DNA from: Shinella sp. WSJ-2
Lineage (GTDB): Bacteria > Pseudomonadota > Alphaproteobacteria > Rhizobiales > Rhizobiaceae
Assembly: GCF_003432075.1 (NCBI RefSeq)
Contig: NZ_QWBU01000005.1
Coordinates: 248,001-312,000, forward strand
Direction of reading: 5' to 3'
DNA length: 64,000 nt
Each line of letters begins with the position of its first letter. The first letter of the stretch is position 1. Positions 1 to 8,844 of this stretch are shown in pieces. The translations under genes and the position numbers were made by a program. Below the pieces are notes generated by a model. That model saw nothing but the letters and a program-made list of their open reading frames with translations, did no database searches and was not told the DNA's origin.

Positions 1-577
1 GGTCTTCGCCCGGATGGATCTCGTAGCAGACATCGACGCCGCAATCCTCCGCGTGGTCGAGGATCGGCTTCCAGCGTTTCGCCAGTTCGTCGAAGGCGGT
101 CTCGACCAGGCCGGCAGGGCGCTGCGGCCAGGGATAGACGAAGGGCCAGGCGAGCGCGCCGGAGAAGCTGGCCATGGCGTCGAGGCCCAGATGCTTCGAG
201 GCGGTCAGCGCGAGCTTCACCTGCTCGACCGCCCATTCCTGCCGTGCCTTGGGATTGCCACGCACTTCCGGCGCCGCAAAGCCGTCGAAGGCTTCGTCAT
301 AGGCGGGAGGCACGGCAACGAGCTGGCCCTGAAGATGGGTCGAAAGTTCCGTGACCTCGACGCCGTTCTCGCGCGCCTTGCCGGCAAATTCATCGCAATA
401 GTCCTTGGACGACGCTGCCTTCTTCAGGTCGATGAAGCGGCCGTCCCAGCTTGGAACCTGTACGCCCTTATAGCCGATATCGGCGGCCCATTTGGTAATC
501 GAATCCCAGGAGTTGAACGGCGCGGCATCGCCCGCGAACTGCGCAAGAAACAGGGCCGGGCCCTTGATCGTCTTCAT
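1..577 (-). CDS. Sugar phosphate isomerase/epimerase, xylose-isomerase-like TIM barrel (C-terminus cut by window edge)
   Basis: Only the first 192 codons are inside the window. The protein starts MKTIKGPALFLAQF and carries the usual beta-strand pattern of AP-endonuclease-2 / xylose-isomerase-like TIM barrels, ending at the edge with YEIHPGED, whose Glu and His are typical metal ligands of this fold. The family isomerises or epimerises free sugars, polyols or keto-sugars, normally in the cytoplasm; the substrate is not readable here. The ATG follows a clear GGGAGGA ribosome site. It lies downstream of the sugar-binding protein gene but a terminator hairpin separates the two, and its own upstream region holds a TACGTA-centred palindrome also found upstream of the xylose regulator. 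I infer membership of that regulon. Confidence 0.85.
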   Translation of the reverse strand, partial: MKTIKGPALFLAQFAGDAAPFNSWDSITKWAADIGYKGVQVPSWDGRFIDLKKAASSKDYCDEFAGKARENGVEVTELSTHLQGQLVAVPPAYDEAFDGFAAPEVRGNPKARQEWAVEQVKLALTASKHLGLDAMASFSGALAWPFVYPWPQRPAGLVETAFDELAKRWKPILDHAEDCGVDVCYEIHPGED

Positions 578-631
578 ATCTGCGTCCTCCCAGGAACTCG
601 GCCGATCCTCGCGGCCTGTCTCAGAAATTTT

Positions 632-647
632 TGCGGTACGTACCACA
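632..647. promoter_or_regulatory. Probable LacI-family operator upstream of the isomerase
   Basis: The 16-base site TGCGGTACGTACCACA is a palindrome with one mismatched pair. On the minus strand it reads TGTGGTACGTACCGCA followed by AAAATT. The site upstream of the LacI gene at 10309-11349 has the same core and the same AAAAATT extension, so one regulator probably binds both. Confidence 0.6.
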
Positions 648-719
648 GCGCGTGGAAAGCTATCGGCCTTTGGCGGATCGGGCAATGTGAAAGTGCGGAT
701 GAGACCCACGAAAAGGCGA

Positions 720-755
720 AAGAAAAGCCGCCCGGATCATCATGTCCCGGGCGGC
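720..755 (-). terminator. Rho-independent terminator after the sugar-binding protein gene
   Basis: On the minus strand a 9-bp perfect stem (GCCGCCCGG / CCGGGCGGC, positions 727-735 and 747-755) is followed by TTTTCTTTC. It lies just after the stop codon at 771, so transcription of the ABC operon should mostly end before the isomerase gene. Confidence 0.8.
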
Positions 756-770
756 CTTCATGTCGTCAGA

Positions 771-1721
771 TCAGAACGGGGAGTCCGGGAAGTAGAAGTC
801 CTTCGCGTTGTCCTTCGTGACGAGCGTCGCGTCGATCGTGTAGACGCCGCGAACCGGGACCTGGCCGTAGAAATTGGCGGCGGTCATTTCGAGCGCGGTG
901 CCAACCATTGCCGGCGGATAGAGCACGTCGACCGGGATCATCTTGTCGCCGTCCATGACCTTCTTGATCATGTCCTTCGAACCGGCACCGGCGATGACGT
1001 ACTGGATGTCCTTGCGACCGGCCTGCTCGATGGCCTGAAGAACGCCGACAGCCATGTCGTCGTCCTGGCACCATACGACGTCGATCTTCTGGTACTTGGT
1101 CAGGTAGTCCTGCATGACCTTGAAGGCATCGTCGCGATTCCAGTTGCCGTACTGGCGATCGAGAACCTTGACGTTGGAGCCTTCGATGCCCTTGTCGAAA
1201 CCATCCTGGCGCTGCTGGTCGATCGGGATCGCCATGCCTCTGATAACGACGACTTCGGCGTCCGGCGTCGTGGTCTTGATGTATTCGCCCGCCGTCTGGC
1301 CAAGCGCGAAGTTGTTGCCGGCGACATAGAGGTCACGCACGGAATTGTCGTTGGTGCTCGGCGCACGGTCGACGAGCGCGACGAAGGTGCCCTTGCCCTT
1401 GACTTCCTTGATGGCGTTGACCAGCGGATCCGGATCGGTCGGCAGGATGACGAGCGCGTCGATGCCCTGCGTTTCAAGGTCCTGGACGGCATTTGCCTGG
1501 CTTGCCGGATCCGGCGAGGTCTTCACGATGACGTTGAGGCCCGGATTGCGCTCCATGAGGAGCTTGGCGACACGCTCGGCGTGATAGACGACGCCGGAGG
1601 TCCAGCCATGGTCGGCGGCCGGAATGGAGACGCCGATCGTCACCTTCTTGTCTTCCGCATGAACGGCACCGGCGATCAGCGCCATCGCCGCAACGGTCAG
1701 GCCCAAAAGTTTCTTGCGCAT
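771..1721 (-). CDS. Sugar ABC transporter periplasmic substrate-binding protein (RbsB type)
   Basis: This 316-residue protein has an N-terminal signal peptide (MRKKLLGLTVAAMALIAGA, cleavage near VHA-ED at about residue 22) and then the type I periplasmic-binding fold of the ribose/galactose family (VTIGVSIPAADHGWTSGV, ALVILPTDPDPL, VWCQDDDMAVGVL). It captures a sugar in the periplasm for the permease and ATPase encoded just upstream (1826-2836 and 2884-4410). The binding protein is third in the operon rather than first, and the 104-base gap before it contains a GC-rich hairpin. The sugar is unknown; several catabolic families use this transporter class, so neighbourhood to xylose genes does not prove xylose. 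Confidence 0.9.
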   Translation of the reverse strand: MRKKLLGLTVAAMALIAGAVHAEDKKVTIGVSIPAADHGWTSGVVYHAERVAKLLMERNPGLNVIVKTSPDPASQANAVQDLETQGIDALVILPTDPDPLVNAIKEVKGKGTFVALVDRAPSTNDNSVRDLYVAGNNFALGQTAGEYIKTTTPDAEVVVIRGMAIPIDQQRQDGFDKGIEGSNVKVLDRQYGNWNRDDAFKVMQDYLTKYQKIDVVWCQDDDMAVGVLQAIEQAGRKDIQYVIAGAGSKDMIKKVMDGDKMIPVDVLYPPAMVGTALEMTAANFYGQVPVRGVYTIDATLVTKDNAKDFYFPDSPF

Positions 1722-1785
1722 GAGTTTCCTCCCAAAAGCAGGTCTTCGTTCTTCACCGGGGACCTGTGGACCCGGCTACCTCCCC

Positions 1786-1819
1786 GCAGGCCCGGCCGCT
1801 TTGCGCGTGCCGGCCCTGC
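1786..1819 (-). other. GC-rich hairpin between permease and binding-protein genes
   Basis: Arms GCAGGCCCGGC (1786-1796) and GCCGGCCCTGC (1809-1819) pair over 11 bp with one mismatch. There is no T-tract, so this looks like an mRNA-stabilising or processing stem inside the operon rather than a terminator. Confidence 0.45.
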
Positions 1820-1825
1820 CTGGTC

Positions 1826-2836
1826 TCACGACTTCCGTACCAGCGAGCGCTGGACGAGCATCGCAATGATGATGATCGCGCCCTGGATGGCCCCGATCAG
1901 ATATTCACTGATGAAGTTGGAGAGCAGCATGATGTTGCCGACCAGTTCGAGAATGAAGGCGCCGCAGATCGTGCCCCAGACGCGCCCTGCCCCGCCCTTC
2001 AGCGCCGTGCCGCCGACGACGACGGCCGTGATCGCCTGCAGCTCCCAAAGGATGCCCGTGGTGGCGGAGGTGGAGCCGAGACGCGGCACATAGAGCAGCA
2101 CGGCAATCGCCACGCAGAGCCCCTGGATGACGAAGGCGATGGTGCGCACGCGGTTGACCGGGATGCCGGAATAGCGCGCGACATCCGCATTCGAGCCGAC
2201 GGCGACGACATGGCGGCCATAGCGCGTGCGATAAAGGATGAAGGCGGCAATCGCGGTGACGACGAGGATGACGACGATCGGCACCGGCACGCCGAGGATG
2301 TAGCCGAAATAGGCCGGGCGATAGAGCGCCTGCAATTCCGGCTCGCGCAACGTGATCGCGCCGCCCTGCGACAGCCAAGTGGTGAGGCCGCGATAGATGC
2401 CCATCGTGCCGAGCGTGGCAATGAACGGCTCGATCCTCCCGACAGTGGTGATGAGGCCATTGGCGAGGCCACAGGCCGCGCCGATGACCATGGTCAGCAC
2501 GACGGCGGCCGCCAGCATCAGGCCCGGATCGGCAATCGCGCCGGAATTCATGAAGATGATCATGATCGAGGCGACGAAGGCGACCATCGAGCCCACCGAG
2601 AGGTCGAGGTCGCCGGACGAGATGACGAAGGTGGCGCCGACGGCGATGATCGCGATAAAGGCGCTGCGGGTCGCGACGTTCGCCAGGTTGTTGAGGCCGA
2701 TGAAATTCGGATTGACCAGCGCACCGACGATGAGCAGCAGCGCCAGCGCCGCAAAGGGCGCCACGGCTCTCAGATCAACATCCCGCCAGCTTCGGCTGCG
2801 CGCCTTTGTTTCAACCGTATCTTCGCCTGCGGTCAT
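1826..2836 (-). CDS. Sugar ABC transporter permease (RbsC type)
   Basis: A 336-residue, very hydrophobic protein of the BPD_transp_2 family with about nine membrane spans. Recognisable stretches are FIAIIAVGATFVISSGDLDLS near residue 60 and the GIPVNRVRTIAFVIQG coupling region. It forms the membrane channel with the double-domain ATPase encoded upstream. I start at the ATG at 2836, preceded by GGGGA, because the longer open frame (to 3004) would overlap the ATPase gene by over 120 bases and adds a non-homologous Arg-rich leader. The gap to the ATPase gene is 47 bases, consistent with one transcript. Confidence 0.9.
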   Translation of the reverse strand: MTAGEDTVETKARSRSWRDVDLRAVAPFAALALLLIVGALVNPNFIGLNNLANVATRSAFIAIIAVGATFVISSGDLDLSVGSMVAFVASIMIIFMNSGAIADPGLMLAAAVVLTMVIGAACGLANGLITTVGRIEPFIATLGTMGIYRGLTTWLSQGGAITLREPELQALYRPAYFGYILGVPVPIVVILVVTAIAAFILYRTRYGRHVVAVGSNADVARYSGIPVNRVRTIAFVIQGLCVAIAVLLYVPRLGSTSATTGILWELQAITAVVVGGTALKGGAGRVWGTICGAFILELVGNIMLLSNFISEYLIGAIQGAIIIIAMLVQRSLVRKS

Positions 2837-2883
2837 GTTCGTCCCCAACCCAAAATCGTTGTTGTTTCGCAGCCGGCTGACGC

Positions 2884-4410
2884 TCAGGCGGCGGTCTTCT
2901 TCTTCAACCCTGCCGAATAGCGCATGATCTCCTGCTCGGAGATTTCCTCGCCTTCGAGAATGCCGACGATCCGCCCCTCGCGCATGACGGCGACGCGGGT
3001 GCACAACCCGATGATCTCCGGCATCTCCGAGGAGACGACGATGATCGACTTGCCGTCGCGGGCGAGTGCGGAAATGAAATGGTAGATCTGCTGCTTGGTG
3101 CCGACATCGATGCCGCGTGTCGGCTCGTCGATGATGATGACGTCGGGCTCGGTCTCCATGACCTTGGCGAGCAGCAGTTTCTGCTGGTTGCCGCCCGACA
3201 TGCGGCCGGCGACAACACGCCCGTCGCGCACGCGGATATCGAAGCGGCGGCGCGCGCGCTCCAGCGCCGCGGCCTCGCTCTTCGGGCTGAGATAACCAAA
3301 TTTGCCATGCTGATCGAGCGATTGCAGCGTCAGGTTCGCCGTCATGCGCGAGTTGAGCAGCAGGCCCTTATGTTTGCGGTCCTTGGTCATATAGGCGATG
3401 CCGACGCGGTTGGCGGCATGCACATCGCCGGCCGGCACCCTTTCACCACGCACCGTGACCTCGCCTGAAACCCGCGACCGCAGGCCCGCGACCGCCTCCA
3501 TCAGCTCCGTGCGGCCGGAGCCGATCAGCCCGGAAAAGCCAAGAATCTCGCCCTTGCGCACCTCGAAGCTCGCATCCTGTACATAATGCGTCGTCAGCCC
3601 GGAGACGGCGAGCGTCACTTCCTCGTCGACGCTCGGCTCCTGCTTGCCGGGATAGAGGCTGGAGAGCTCGCGACCGACCATCAGCTGCGCGATGGACTCG
3701 CCATCGAGAATGCTGGTCGGTGCCGTCTTAATCCATTGCCCGTCACGCAACACGGTGACGCGGTCGGTCAGCTCCATGACCTCGTCCAGCTTATGCGAGA
3801 CGAAGACGAAGGAGGTGCCCTTTTCGCGCAGCTTGCGAACCTGCCGGAAGAGGTAGTTGGTCTCTTCACGGGAGAGCACGGCGGTCGGCTCGTCCATGAA
3901 GATGATGCGCGCATCGCGGCTGATGGCTTTCGCGATCTCCACCATCTGCTTGTCGGCGATGGAGAGCGAACTGATCATCGCATTTTCGTCAACATGCGAG
4001 CCGAGCTGGTCGAGCACGCGGCGCGTTTCAGCGCGCATGAACTTGCGGTCGAGCACGCCGAAACGCGTGACCTCGCGTCCGAGGAACAGGCTCTCGGTGA
4101 CTGTCAGGTGTTCGGCGAGGTTGAATTCCTGGTGGATGATGACAATGCCGAGATGCTCGGCCTGGCCGTTCGGTGGCAGCTTAACGGACTGGCCGTCCAG
4201 CAGGATCTCGCCCGAGGTCGGTTGCTCGAAACCCGAGAGGATTTTTACCAGCGTCGACTTGCCCGCGCCATTCTCACCCATCAGCGCATGGACCTCACCG
4301 GCGCGAAGCTCGAAATTCACGCTGAACAGGACCTGCACGCCGTTGAACGACTTGCTGATACGGCGCGCAGAAAGAACGACGGGAGCCCCGTCGACAGCGT
4401 CCGGATTCAT
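2884..4410 (-). CDS. Sugar ABC transporter ATP-binding protein, two ABC domains (RbsA/MglA type)
   Basis: The 508-residue protein has the two tandem nucleotide-binding domains of carbohydrate CUT2 importers. The first has Walker A GENGAGKST (residues 45-53), an LSIADKQ signature and Walker B IIFMDEPT. The second has the degenerate P-loop GLIGSGRTEL, signature MSGGNQQK and Walker B IIIDEPTRGIDVG, as usual for RbsA. It powers uptake by the permease encoded next. The start ATG has a GGGAGGA site 6 bases upstream. It is the first gene of the operon, and its promoter region is the double LacI operator shared with the divergent regulator gene. Confidence 0.93.
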   Translation of the reverse strand: MNPDAVDGAPVVLSARRISKSFNGVQVLFSVNFELRAGEVHALMGENGAGKSTLVKILSGFEQPTSGEILLDGQSVKLPPNGQAEHLGIVIIHQEFNLAEHLTVTESLFLGREVTRFGVLDRKFMRAETRRVLDQLGSHVDENAMISSLSIADKQMVEIAKAISRDARIIFMDEPTAVLSREETNYLFRQVRKLREKGTSFVFVSHKLDEVMELTDRVTVLRDGQWIKTAPTSILDGESIAQLMVGRELSSLYPGKQEPSVDEEVTLAVSGLTTHYVQDASFEVRKGEILGFSGLIGSGRTELMEAVAGLRSRVSGEVTVRGERVPAGDVHAANRVGIAYMTKDRKHKGLLLNSRMTANLTLQSLDQHGKFGYLSPKSEAAALERARRRFDIRVRDGRVVAGRMSGGNQQKLLLAKVMETEPDVIIIDEPTRGIDVGTKQQIYHFISALARDGKSIIVVSSEMPEIIGLCTRVAVMREGRIVGILEGEEISEQEIMRYSAGLKKKTAA

Positions 4411-4445
4411 CGATTTCCTCCCTGCGGCTCCTCGACCACGTGAGC

Positions 4446-4488
4446 ATGATGTAAACCTTTACACGATCTATGTAAAGGTTTACATCAT
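4446..4488. promoter_or_regulatory. Symmetric double LacI operator / bidirectional promoter region
   Basis: Left arm ATGATGTAAACCTTTACA (4446-4463), spacer of 7 bases, right arm TGTAAAGGTTTACATCAT (4471-4488). The arms are perfect reverse complements, and each contains its own 14-base near-palindrome TGTAAA-CC/GG-TTTACA, the usual shape of LacI-family operators. The two centres are 21 bases apart, about two helical turns. Because of the symmetry each strand shows TTTACA, 17 bases, TACATC, a possible weak promoter in both directions. Confidence 0.75.
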
Positions 4489-4606
4489 GGGATATCAGGA
4501 ATTTTCAGCAAGCGCCGTTTGACCACCGGTCCAGTCTGTGTAGTGTCCCCGCACTTCGTTTGATTTCAGCAATTCCAGATCGCCAGACTGGCATTGCCAC
4601 CGCCCA

Positions 4607-5650
4607 GTGAGAGCCAGTTTGTCGTCATCCAGCCCCGCCACGATCGAGGACGTCGCGCGCATCGCGCAGGTCTCGATTGCGACCGTATCGCGGGCCATCC
4701 ACACACCCGAAAAAGTGGCGAATTCGACGAGGCTGAAGGTCAACCAGGCGATTGCCATTACCGGCTATACGACCAATGCCATGGCGCGCAGCCTGAGGCT
4801 TGGCCGGTCGAACATGATCCTTGTCGTCGCGCCTGACATTGGTGACCCGAACTTCTCCAACATTCTCGTCGGCCTGGAAAACGAGGCGCGCGCGCATGGC
4901 TACGGCATCCTGATCGGCCATACGCAGAACGATCCGCAGCGCGGGCTGGAATATCTGAAATTCCTGAATTCCAATCAGGCCGCCGGGCTCATCCTGTTCA
5001 CCGGCATCCTGCCCTTTGGCCACCAGAGCATGACTGCACGCCTGCCGCCCAGCGTCGGCGTCTTCGAGCCGGTCTATAACGGCGGCATTCCCTATGTCGG
5101 GGTCGACGATATCGAGGGCGCGCGCAAGGCCGTCGACCTGTTGATCGCCGAGGGCCACCGCAAGATCGCCTTCATCGGCGATTCGCGCACACGCCTCGCC
5201 TATAGCCGCCGCCGGCAGGGGTACGACGCCGGACTGGATGCCGCTGGTGTTCCGGTCAACGAGCGGACCATCCTGGAAGGTGACGGCACGATCGAGAGCG
5301 GACGCCTTGCGCTTGAACAGCTCTTCATGCGCGACACGCTGCCGAGCGCCTTCATGTGCGTCAACGACCAGACCGCCATCGGCGTGATGATAGGGCTTAG
5401 CGCGCGCGGCTATAACATTCCGACCGATTTTTCCGTGACCGGTTTCGACGACGTGCCGCAGGCGAGTTTCATGACACCGTCGCTGACGACGATCCGCCAG
5501 CCGCGCACTGCCATTGGCAAGAGCGCCATGGCGCTGCTCTTCGAACTGCTATCCGACAACGAGCCGGCCGAAACGGAAATCCTGCTTCGGCCGGACCTGA
5601 TCGTGCGCAATTCGGTTTCTACGCCCGCGCGGCGCTTCGTGCGCCGCTAG
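4607..5650 (+). CDS. LacI-family transcriptional regulator of the adjacent sugar transporter
   Basis: The 347-residue protein has an N-terminal LacI helix-turn-helix (ATIEDVARIAQVSIATVSRA, about residues 11-30) followed by the hinge (NAMARSLRLGRSNMI) and a periplasmic-binding-like effector domain ending in the LacI pattern FSVTGFDDVPQAS. It is divergent from the sugar ABC operon and most likely represses it and itself through the paired operators at 4446-4488, with a sugar as inducer. The GTG at 4607 is used as start; a TTG at 4619, just before the DNA-binding domain and with GTGAGAG in front of it, is an equally credible start. The leader of about 120 bases shows nothing else clear. Confidence 0.9.
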   Translation: MRASLSSSSPATIEDVARIAQVSIATVSRAIHTPEKVANSTRLKVNQAIAITGYTTNAMARSLRLGRSNMILVVAPDIGDPNFSNILVGLENEARAHGYGILIGHTQNDPQRGLEYLKFLNSNQAAGLILFTGILPFGHQSMTARLPPSVGVFEPVYNGGIPYVGVDDIEGARKAVDLLIAEGHRKIAFIGDSRTRLAYSRRRQGYDAGLDAAGVPVNERTILEGDGTIESGRLALEQLFMRDTLPSAFMCVNDQTAIGVMIGLSARGYNIPTDFSVTGFDDVPQASFMTPSLTTIRQPRTAIGKSAMALLFELLSDNEPAETEILLRPDLIVRNSVSTPARRFVRR

Positions 5651-5659
5651 AGCGCATTT

Positions 5660-7168
5660 CTAGCCGTAGCGGCGATGCGCCGGCTTCGCCGTGCGCTGCA
5701 CGCGGGCCGCCGAGACGGTGAACCGGTCGACCAGCCCCTTCAGCGTCGTGCTGATCTGCATCAGATTGTGTGTGGCCGCATTGGTTTCCTCGACCATCGC
5801 GGCATTCTGCTGGGTCATCTGGTCCATGCTGCCGACCGCCGTGTTGATTTCGGAGATGCCGGCCGACTGCTCGCGGGCGGAATTGCTCATGGCGTCGATA
5901 TGCGCATTGATATGCACCACCTGCTCGCCGATGTGATGCAACGCCTCGCCGGTCTTGTGGACCAGGGACACACCGAGCTGCACATCCTCGAAGGACTTGT
6001 CGATCAGCGCCTTGATTTCCTTGGCCGCTTCCGCGGATTTCTGAGCGAGTTCCCGAACCTCCTGCGCCACGACGGCGAAACCCTTCCCGGCCTCGCCCGC
6101 CCGCGCCGCCTCGACGCCGGCATTGAGCGCCAGAAGGTTGGTCTGGAAGGAAATCTGGTCGATCACGCTAATGATCTGGGTGATCTTGCCCGAGGATTCC
6201 TGGATCGCCCCCATGGCGGTCACGGCCTGCTCAACGATCTGCCCGGAGCGCTTTGCCTCTTCCGTCGCGCTGCCGACGACACGGCGGGCTTCCTCGGCGC
6301 GGATCGCAGCCTCGCGGGAAATGGTGGTGATCTCCTCGACGGCCGCCGCGGTCTCTTCCAGCGAAGCCGCCTGCTGTTCGGTGCGCTTGGCCATGTCGTC
6401 CGTGGCATTGACCAGTTCGCCGGAATTGCCGGCCGCGTCCTCGGCCGCCGTCACGATAGCTCCGAGCGTATCATCCAGCTTCTCGATGGCGGCATTGAAA
6501 TTGGAGCGCAGGCGCTCAAATTGCGGGGCAAGCGGCTTGGTGATGGAGGCCGTGAGATCACCGCCGGCAAGCCGGTTGAGCGAGGTGTCGAGCGCGCTCA
6601 GCGCCTCCTCCTGCTCGGCGTTGCGAACCTGCCGCTCGGCTTCCGATTTCTCGCGCTCCTCCTGCAGGGCCTCCAAATAGACGGAGATCGCATAGTCCAT
6701 ATCGACAAGCGCCGCTTTCACGATTGCGTTGATCTCACCGCTGATCGCCGCCGCCTTCTTGCGGTAGAGAAAACCCTCGAGATGCTTGGCAATGACGCCC
6801 TCGACGATTGCCTCCAGGATCAGCGCATAGCCGCCGATATACCAGCGCGGCTCGAGGCCGAGACGGGCATGGGTCTTACCGATCGTGGTGACGGCATCGA
6901 CATACTGCGTGTCGAATTTCGCCGAGCCGATCACTTCCCAATGCTTGACCTGGCGCCCCTTGGCGCTCTGGATGTGGGCCTCGTTGGCAAAGAACCGGGC
7001 CGTTTCGGGTGTCGCGCGGGCCTTGGCGTAAAAGATATCGAGGGCACCATCGAGTGATGCCGAGATCGTCGGCAAGGCGCTCTTCAGCGCATCGCGCTGT
7101 GACGCATCGAAATTGACGAACTGGAGACGTTCGTTGAGCTGCTGGGTTTTGCTATCGTGCGCCGACAT
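5660..7168 (-). CDS. Globin-coupled methyl-accepting chemotaxis protein (HemAT-like aerotaxis sensor)
   Basis: A 502-residue soluble chemoreceptor without membrane spans. The first ~180 residues are a protoglobin sensor domain ([36 protein letters not shown] contains the likely haem-binding proximal His). A short linker resembling HAMP follows ([11 protein letters not shown]), then the cytoplasmic signalling domain with the hallmark hairpin tip [18 protein letters not shown] and [20 protein letters not shown]. It should sense oxygen or another haem ligand and signal to a CheA/CheW complex encoded elsewhere; no che genes are nearby. AAGGA precedes the ATG. It stands alone, with an AT-rich upstream region. 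Confidence 0.92.
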   Translation of the reverse strand: MSAHDSKTQQLNERLQFVNFDASQRDALKSALPTISASLDGALDIFYAKARATPETARFFANEAHIQSAKGRQVKHWEVIGSAKFDTQYVDAVTTIGKTHARLGLEPRWYIGGYALILEAIVEGVIAKHLEGFLYRKKAAAISGEINAIVKAALVDMDYAISVYLEALQEEREKSEAERQVRNAEQEEALSALDTSLNRLAGGDLTASITKPLAPQFERLRSNFNAAIEKLDDTLGAIVTAAEDAAGNSGELVNATDDMAKRTEQQAASLEETAAAVEEITTISREAAIRAEEARRVVGSATEEAKRSGQIVEQAVTAMGAIQESSGKITQIISVIDQISFQTNLLALNAGVEAARAGEAGKGFAVVAQEVRELAQKSAEAAKEIKALIDKSFEDVQLGVSLVHKTGEALHHIGEQVVHINAHIDAMSNSAREQSAGISEINTAVGSMDQMTQQNAAMVEETNAATHNLMQISTTLKGLVDRFTVSAARVQRTAKPAHRRYG

Positions 7169-7506
7169 CCAAAAAATCCTTTGCTGCGGAGGACAACTGT
7201 TCCAAGTCCCGAATCAGGAGACCGGCTTTCCGTGTGTCGTGATTTTTTGCAGTCGATAGTAAAAAAACAATATAAGAAAAGCAGTGATACTTTCCATGAA
7301 ATTGATGAATGGCAAATTTTAGCCAAAAATATCTGATAAGTTCGAATTATTGTTATAAACAACACCGATAAAATCAATGGAAACTGATGTTTTTTAAATA
7401 CAACAAGAGAATAAACCTCACCCTACGTGAGGGCGAAACGCTCTGCAGTGAAACAAAAAGGGCGCCACGAGGACGCCCTTCGAATTTCAGCTGATGTCGG
7501 CAGGGA
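7169..7506. other. AT-rich intergenic region between chemoreceptor and xylA
   Basis: These 338 bases are markedly AT-rich between about 7240 and 7415 and probably hold the chemoreceptor promoter, though no unambiguous -35/-10 pair is visible. A small inverted repeat CCTCAC-5-GTGAGG lies at 7416-7432. The xylA terminator occupies the right end. I see no gene here. Confidence 0.5.
7451..7480 (-). terminator. Rho-independent terminator of the xylose operon
   Basis: On the minus strand the stem AAGGGCG...CGCCCTT (7458-7480) is followed by TTTTTGTTT, just past the xylA stop codon. Confidence 0.8.
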
Positions 7507-8817
7507 TCAAACGTAGCGGTTGACCACGTTTTCCAGAAGTTCCTGCTTGCCGGAACGCGGCTTCGGATTGACGCCGTGGTTCAGCACATAGGCCTCCAAA
7601 GCTTCCAGCGACGAGCCGCCCGAAAGAACCTTCTGCGCTTCCGCGGACTGCCAGCCGGCATACCGGTCGGCGAGCGGACCGGACAGCGCCTTGTCCTCGA
7701 TCATCTTCGCCGCGGCCTTCAGGCCGCGCGCGCAGCAATCCATTCCGCCGATGTGGCCGATCAGCAGGTCTTCCGGATCGATCGACTGGCGGCGCAGCTT
7801 CGCGTCGAAATTCGTGCCGCCGGTGGTGAAGCCGCCGCCGGCGAGAACCTGATAGAAGGCGAGCGCCATTTCCGGCACGTTGTTGGGGAACTGGTCGGTA
7901 TCCCAACCGGACTGGTAGTCGTTGCGGTTCATATCGATGGAGCCGAAGATGCCCAGGGCATTGGCCAGCGCCAGCTCGTGCTCGAAGGAATGGCCGGCCA
8001 GGATGGCGTGGCCCTGCTCGATATTGACCTTCACCTCGTTCTCAAGGCCGTATTTCTTGAGGAAACCGAAAACCGTCGCAACATCGTAGTCGTACTGGTG
8101 CTTGGTCGGCTCCTGCGGCTTGGGCTCGATCAGGATCGCGCCCTTGAAGCCGATCTTATGCTTGTATTCGACGACCATGTTGACGAAGCGGCCGAGCTGA
8201 TCGAGCTCCTGGCCGAGATTGGTGTTGAGCAGCGTCTCATAACCTTCGCGGCCGCCCCACAGGACGTAGTTGTCACCGCCGAGACGGTGCGTGGCGTCCA
8301 TGCAGGTCTTCACCGTCGCGGCGGCGAACGCGAAAACATCGGGATCCGGGTTCGTCGCCGCACCGCCCATGTAGCGGCGGTTGGAGAAGAGATTCGCCGT
8401 GCCCCAAAGAAGCTTGACGCCGGTCTCCGCCTGCTTCCTGGCGAAATAATCGACGATCTCGTTCAGGTTCTTCGTGTTCTCGACGAAGTCCTTGCCCTCG
8501 GGGCGCACATCCGCGTCGTGGAAGCAGTAGAAAGGAACGCCGAGCAGCTGGAAGAACTCGAAGGCGACATCGGCCTTCAGCTTGGCCGCCTGCATCGAGT
8601 CCTCGAACCACGGGCGCTCGAAGGTCTGGCCGCCAAAGGGGTCGCCGCCCGGCCAGACGAAGGTGTGCCAATAGGCGACGGCAAAGCGCAGATGGTCTTC
8701 CATGCGCTTGCCGGCGACGATCTCGTCGGGATTATAGTGGCGGAAGGCCAGCGGGTTGGTGCTGTCAGGACCTTCATATTTGATCTTGGCGATATCGCCG
8801 AAAAAGCCGGTAGCCAT
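7507..8817 (-). CDS. xylA: Xylose isomerase
   Basis: The 436-residue protein is a class II xylose isomerase of normal length. It begins [21 protein letters not shown] and contains the catalytic stretch [13 protein letters not shown], the [16 protein letters not shown] segment and the metal-binding [11 protein letters not shown] region. It converts D-xylose to D-xylulose in the cytoplasm using divalent metal ions. It is the last gene of a lacI-xylB-xylA transcript, 27 bases after xylB, with GAGGAGA in front of its ATG and a terminator behind it. Confidence 0.97.
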   Translation of the reverse strand: MATGFFGDIAKIKYEGPDSTNPLAFRHYNPDEIVAGKRMEDHLRFAVAYWHTFVWPGGDPFGGQTFERPWFEDSMQAAKLKADVAFEFFQLLGVPFYCFHDADVRPEGKDFVENTKNLNEIVDYFARKQAETGVKLLWGTANLFSNRRYMGGAATNPDPDVFAFAAATVKTCMDATHRLGGDNYVLWGGREGYETLLNTNLGQELDQLGRFVNMVVEYKHKIGFKGAILIEPKPQEPTKHQYDYDVATVFGFLKKYGLENEVKVNIEQGHAILAGHSFEHELALANALGIFGSIDMNRNDYQSGWDTDQFPNNVPEMALAFYQVLAGGGFTTGGTNFDAKLRRQSIDPEDLLIGHIGGMDCCARGLKAAAKMIEDKALSGPLADRYAGWQSAEAQKVLSGGSSLEALEAYVLNHGVNPKPRSGKQELLENVVNRYV

Positions 8818-8844
8818 GGTGTCTCCTCTTGAAATGTTCTGGGG

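Noticed and set aside
771-4410. Assigning the RbsABC-type importer to xylose because xylAB is nearby
   Set aside because: It has its own LacI regulator with a different operator (TGTAAACCTTTACA) from the xyl-type TACGTA site, and CUT2 importers serve many sugars.
7416-7432. Inverted repeat as a chemoreceptor operator
   Set aside because: CCTCAC-5-GTGAGG is short, far from the start codon and could as well be a remnant of a rhizobial palindromic repeat.
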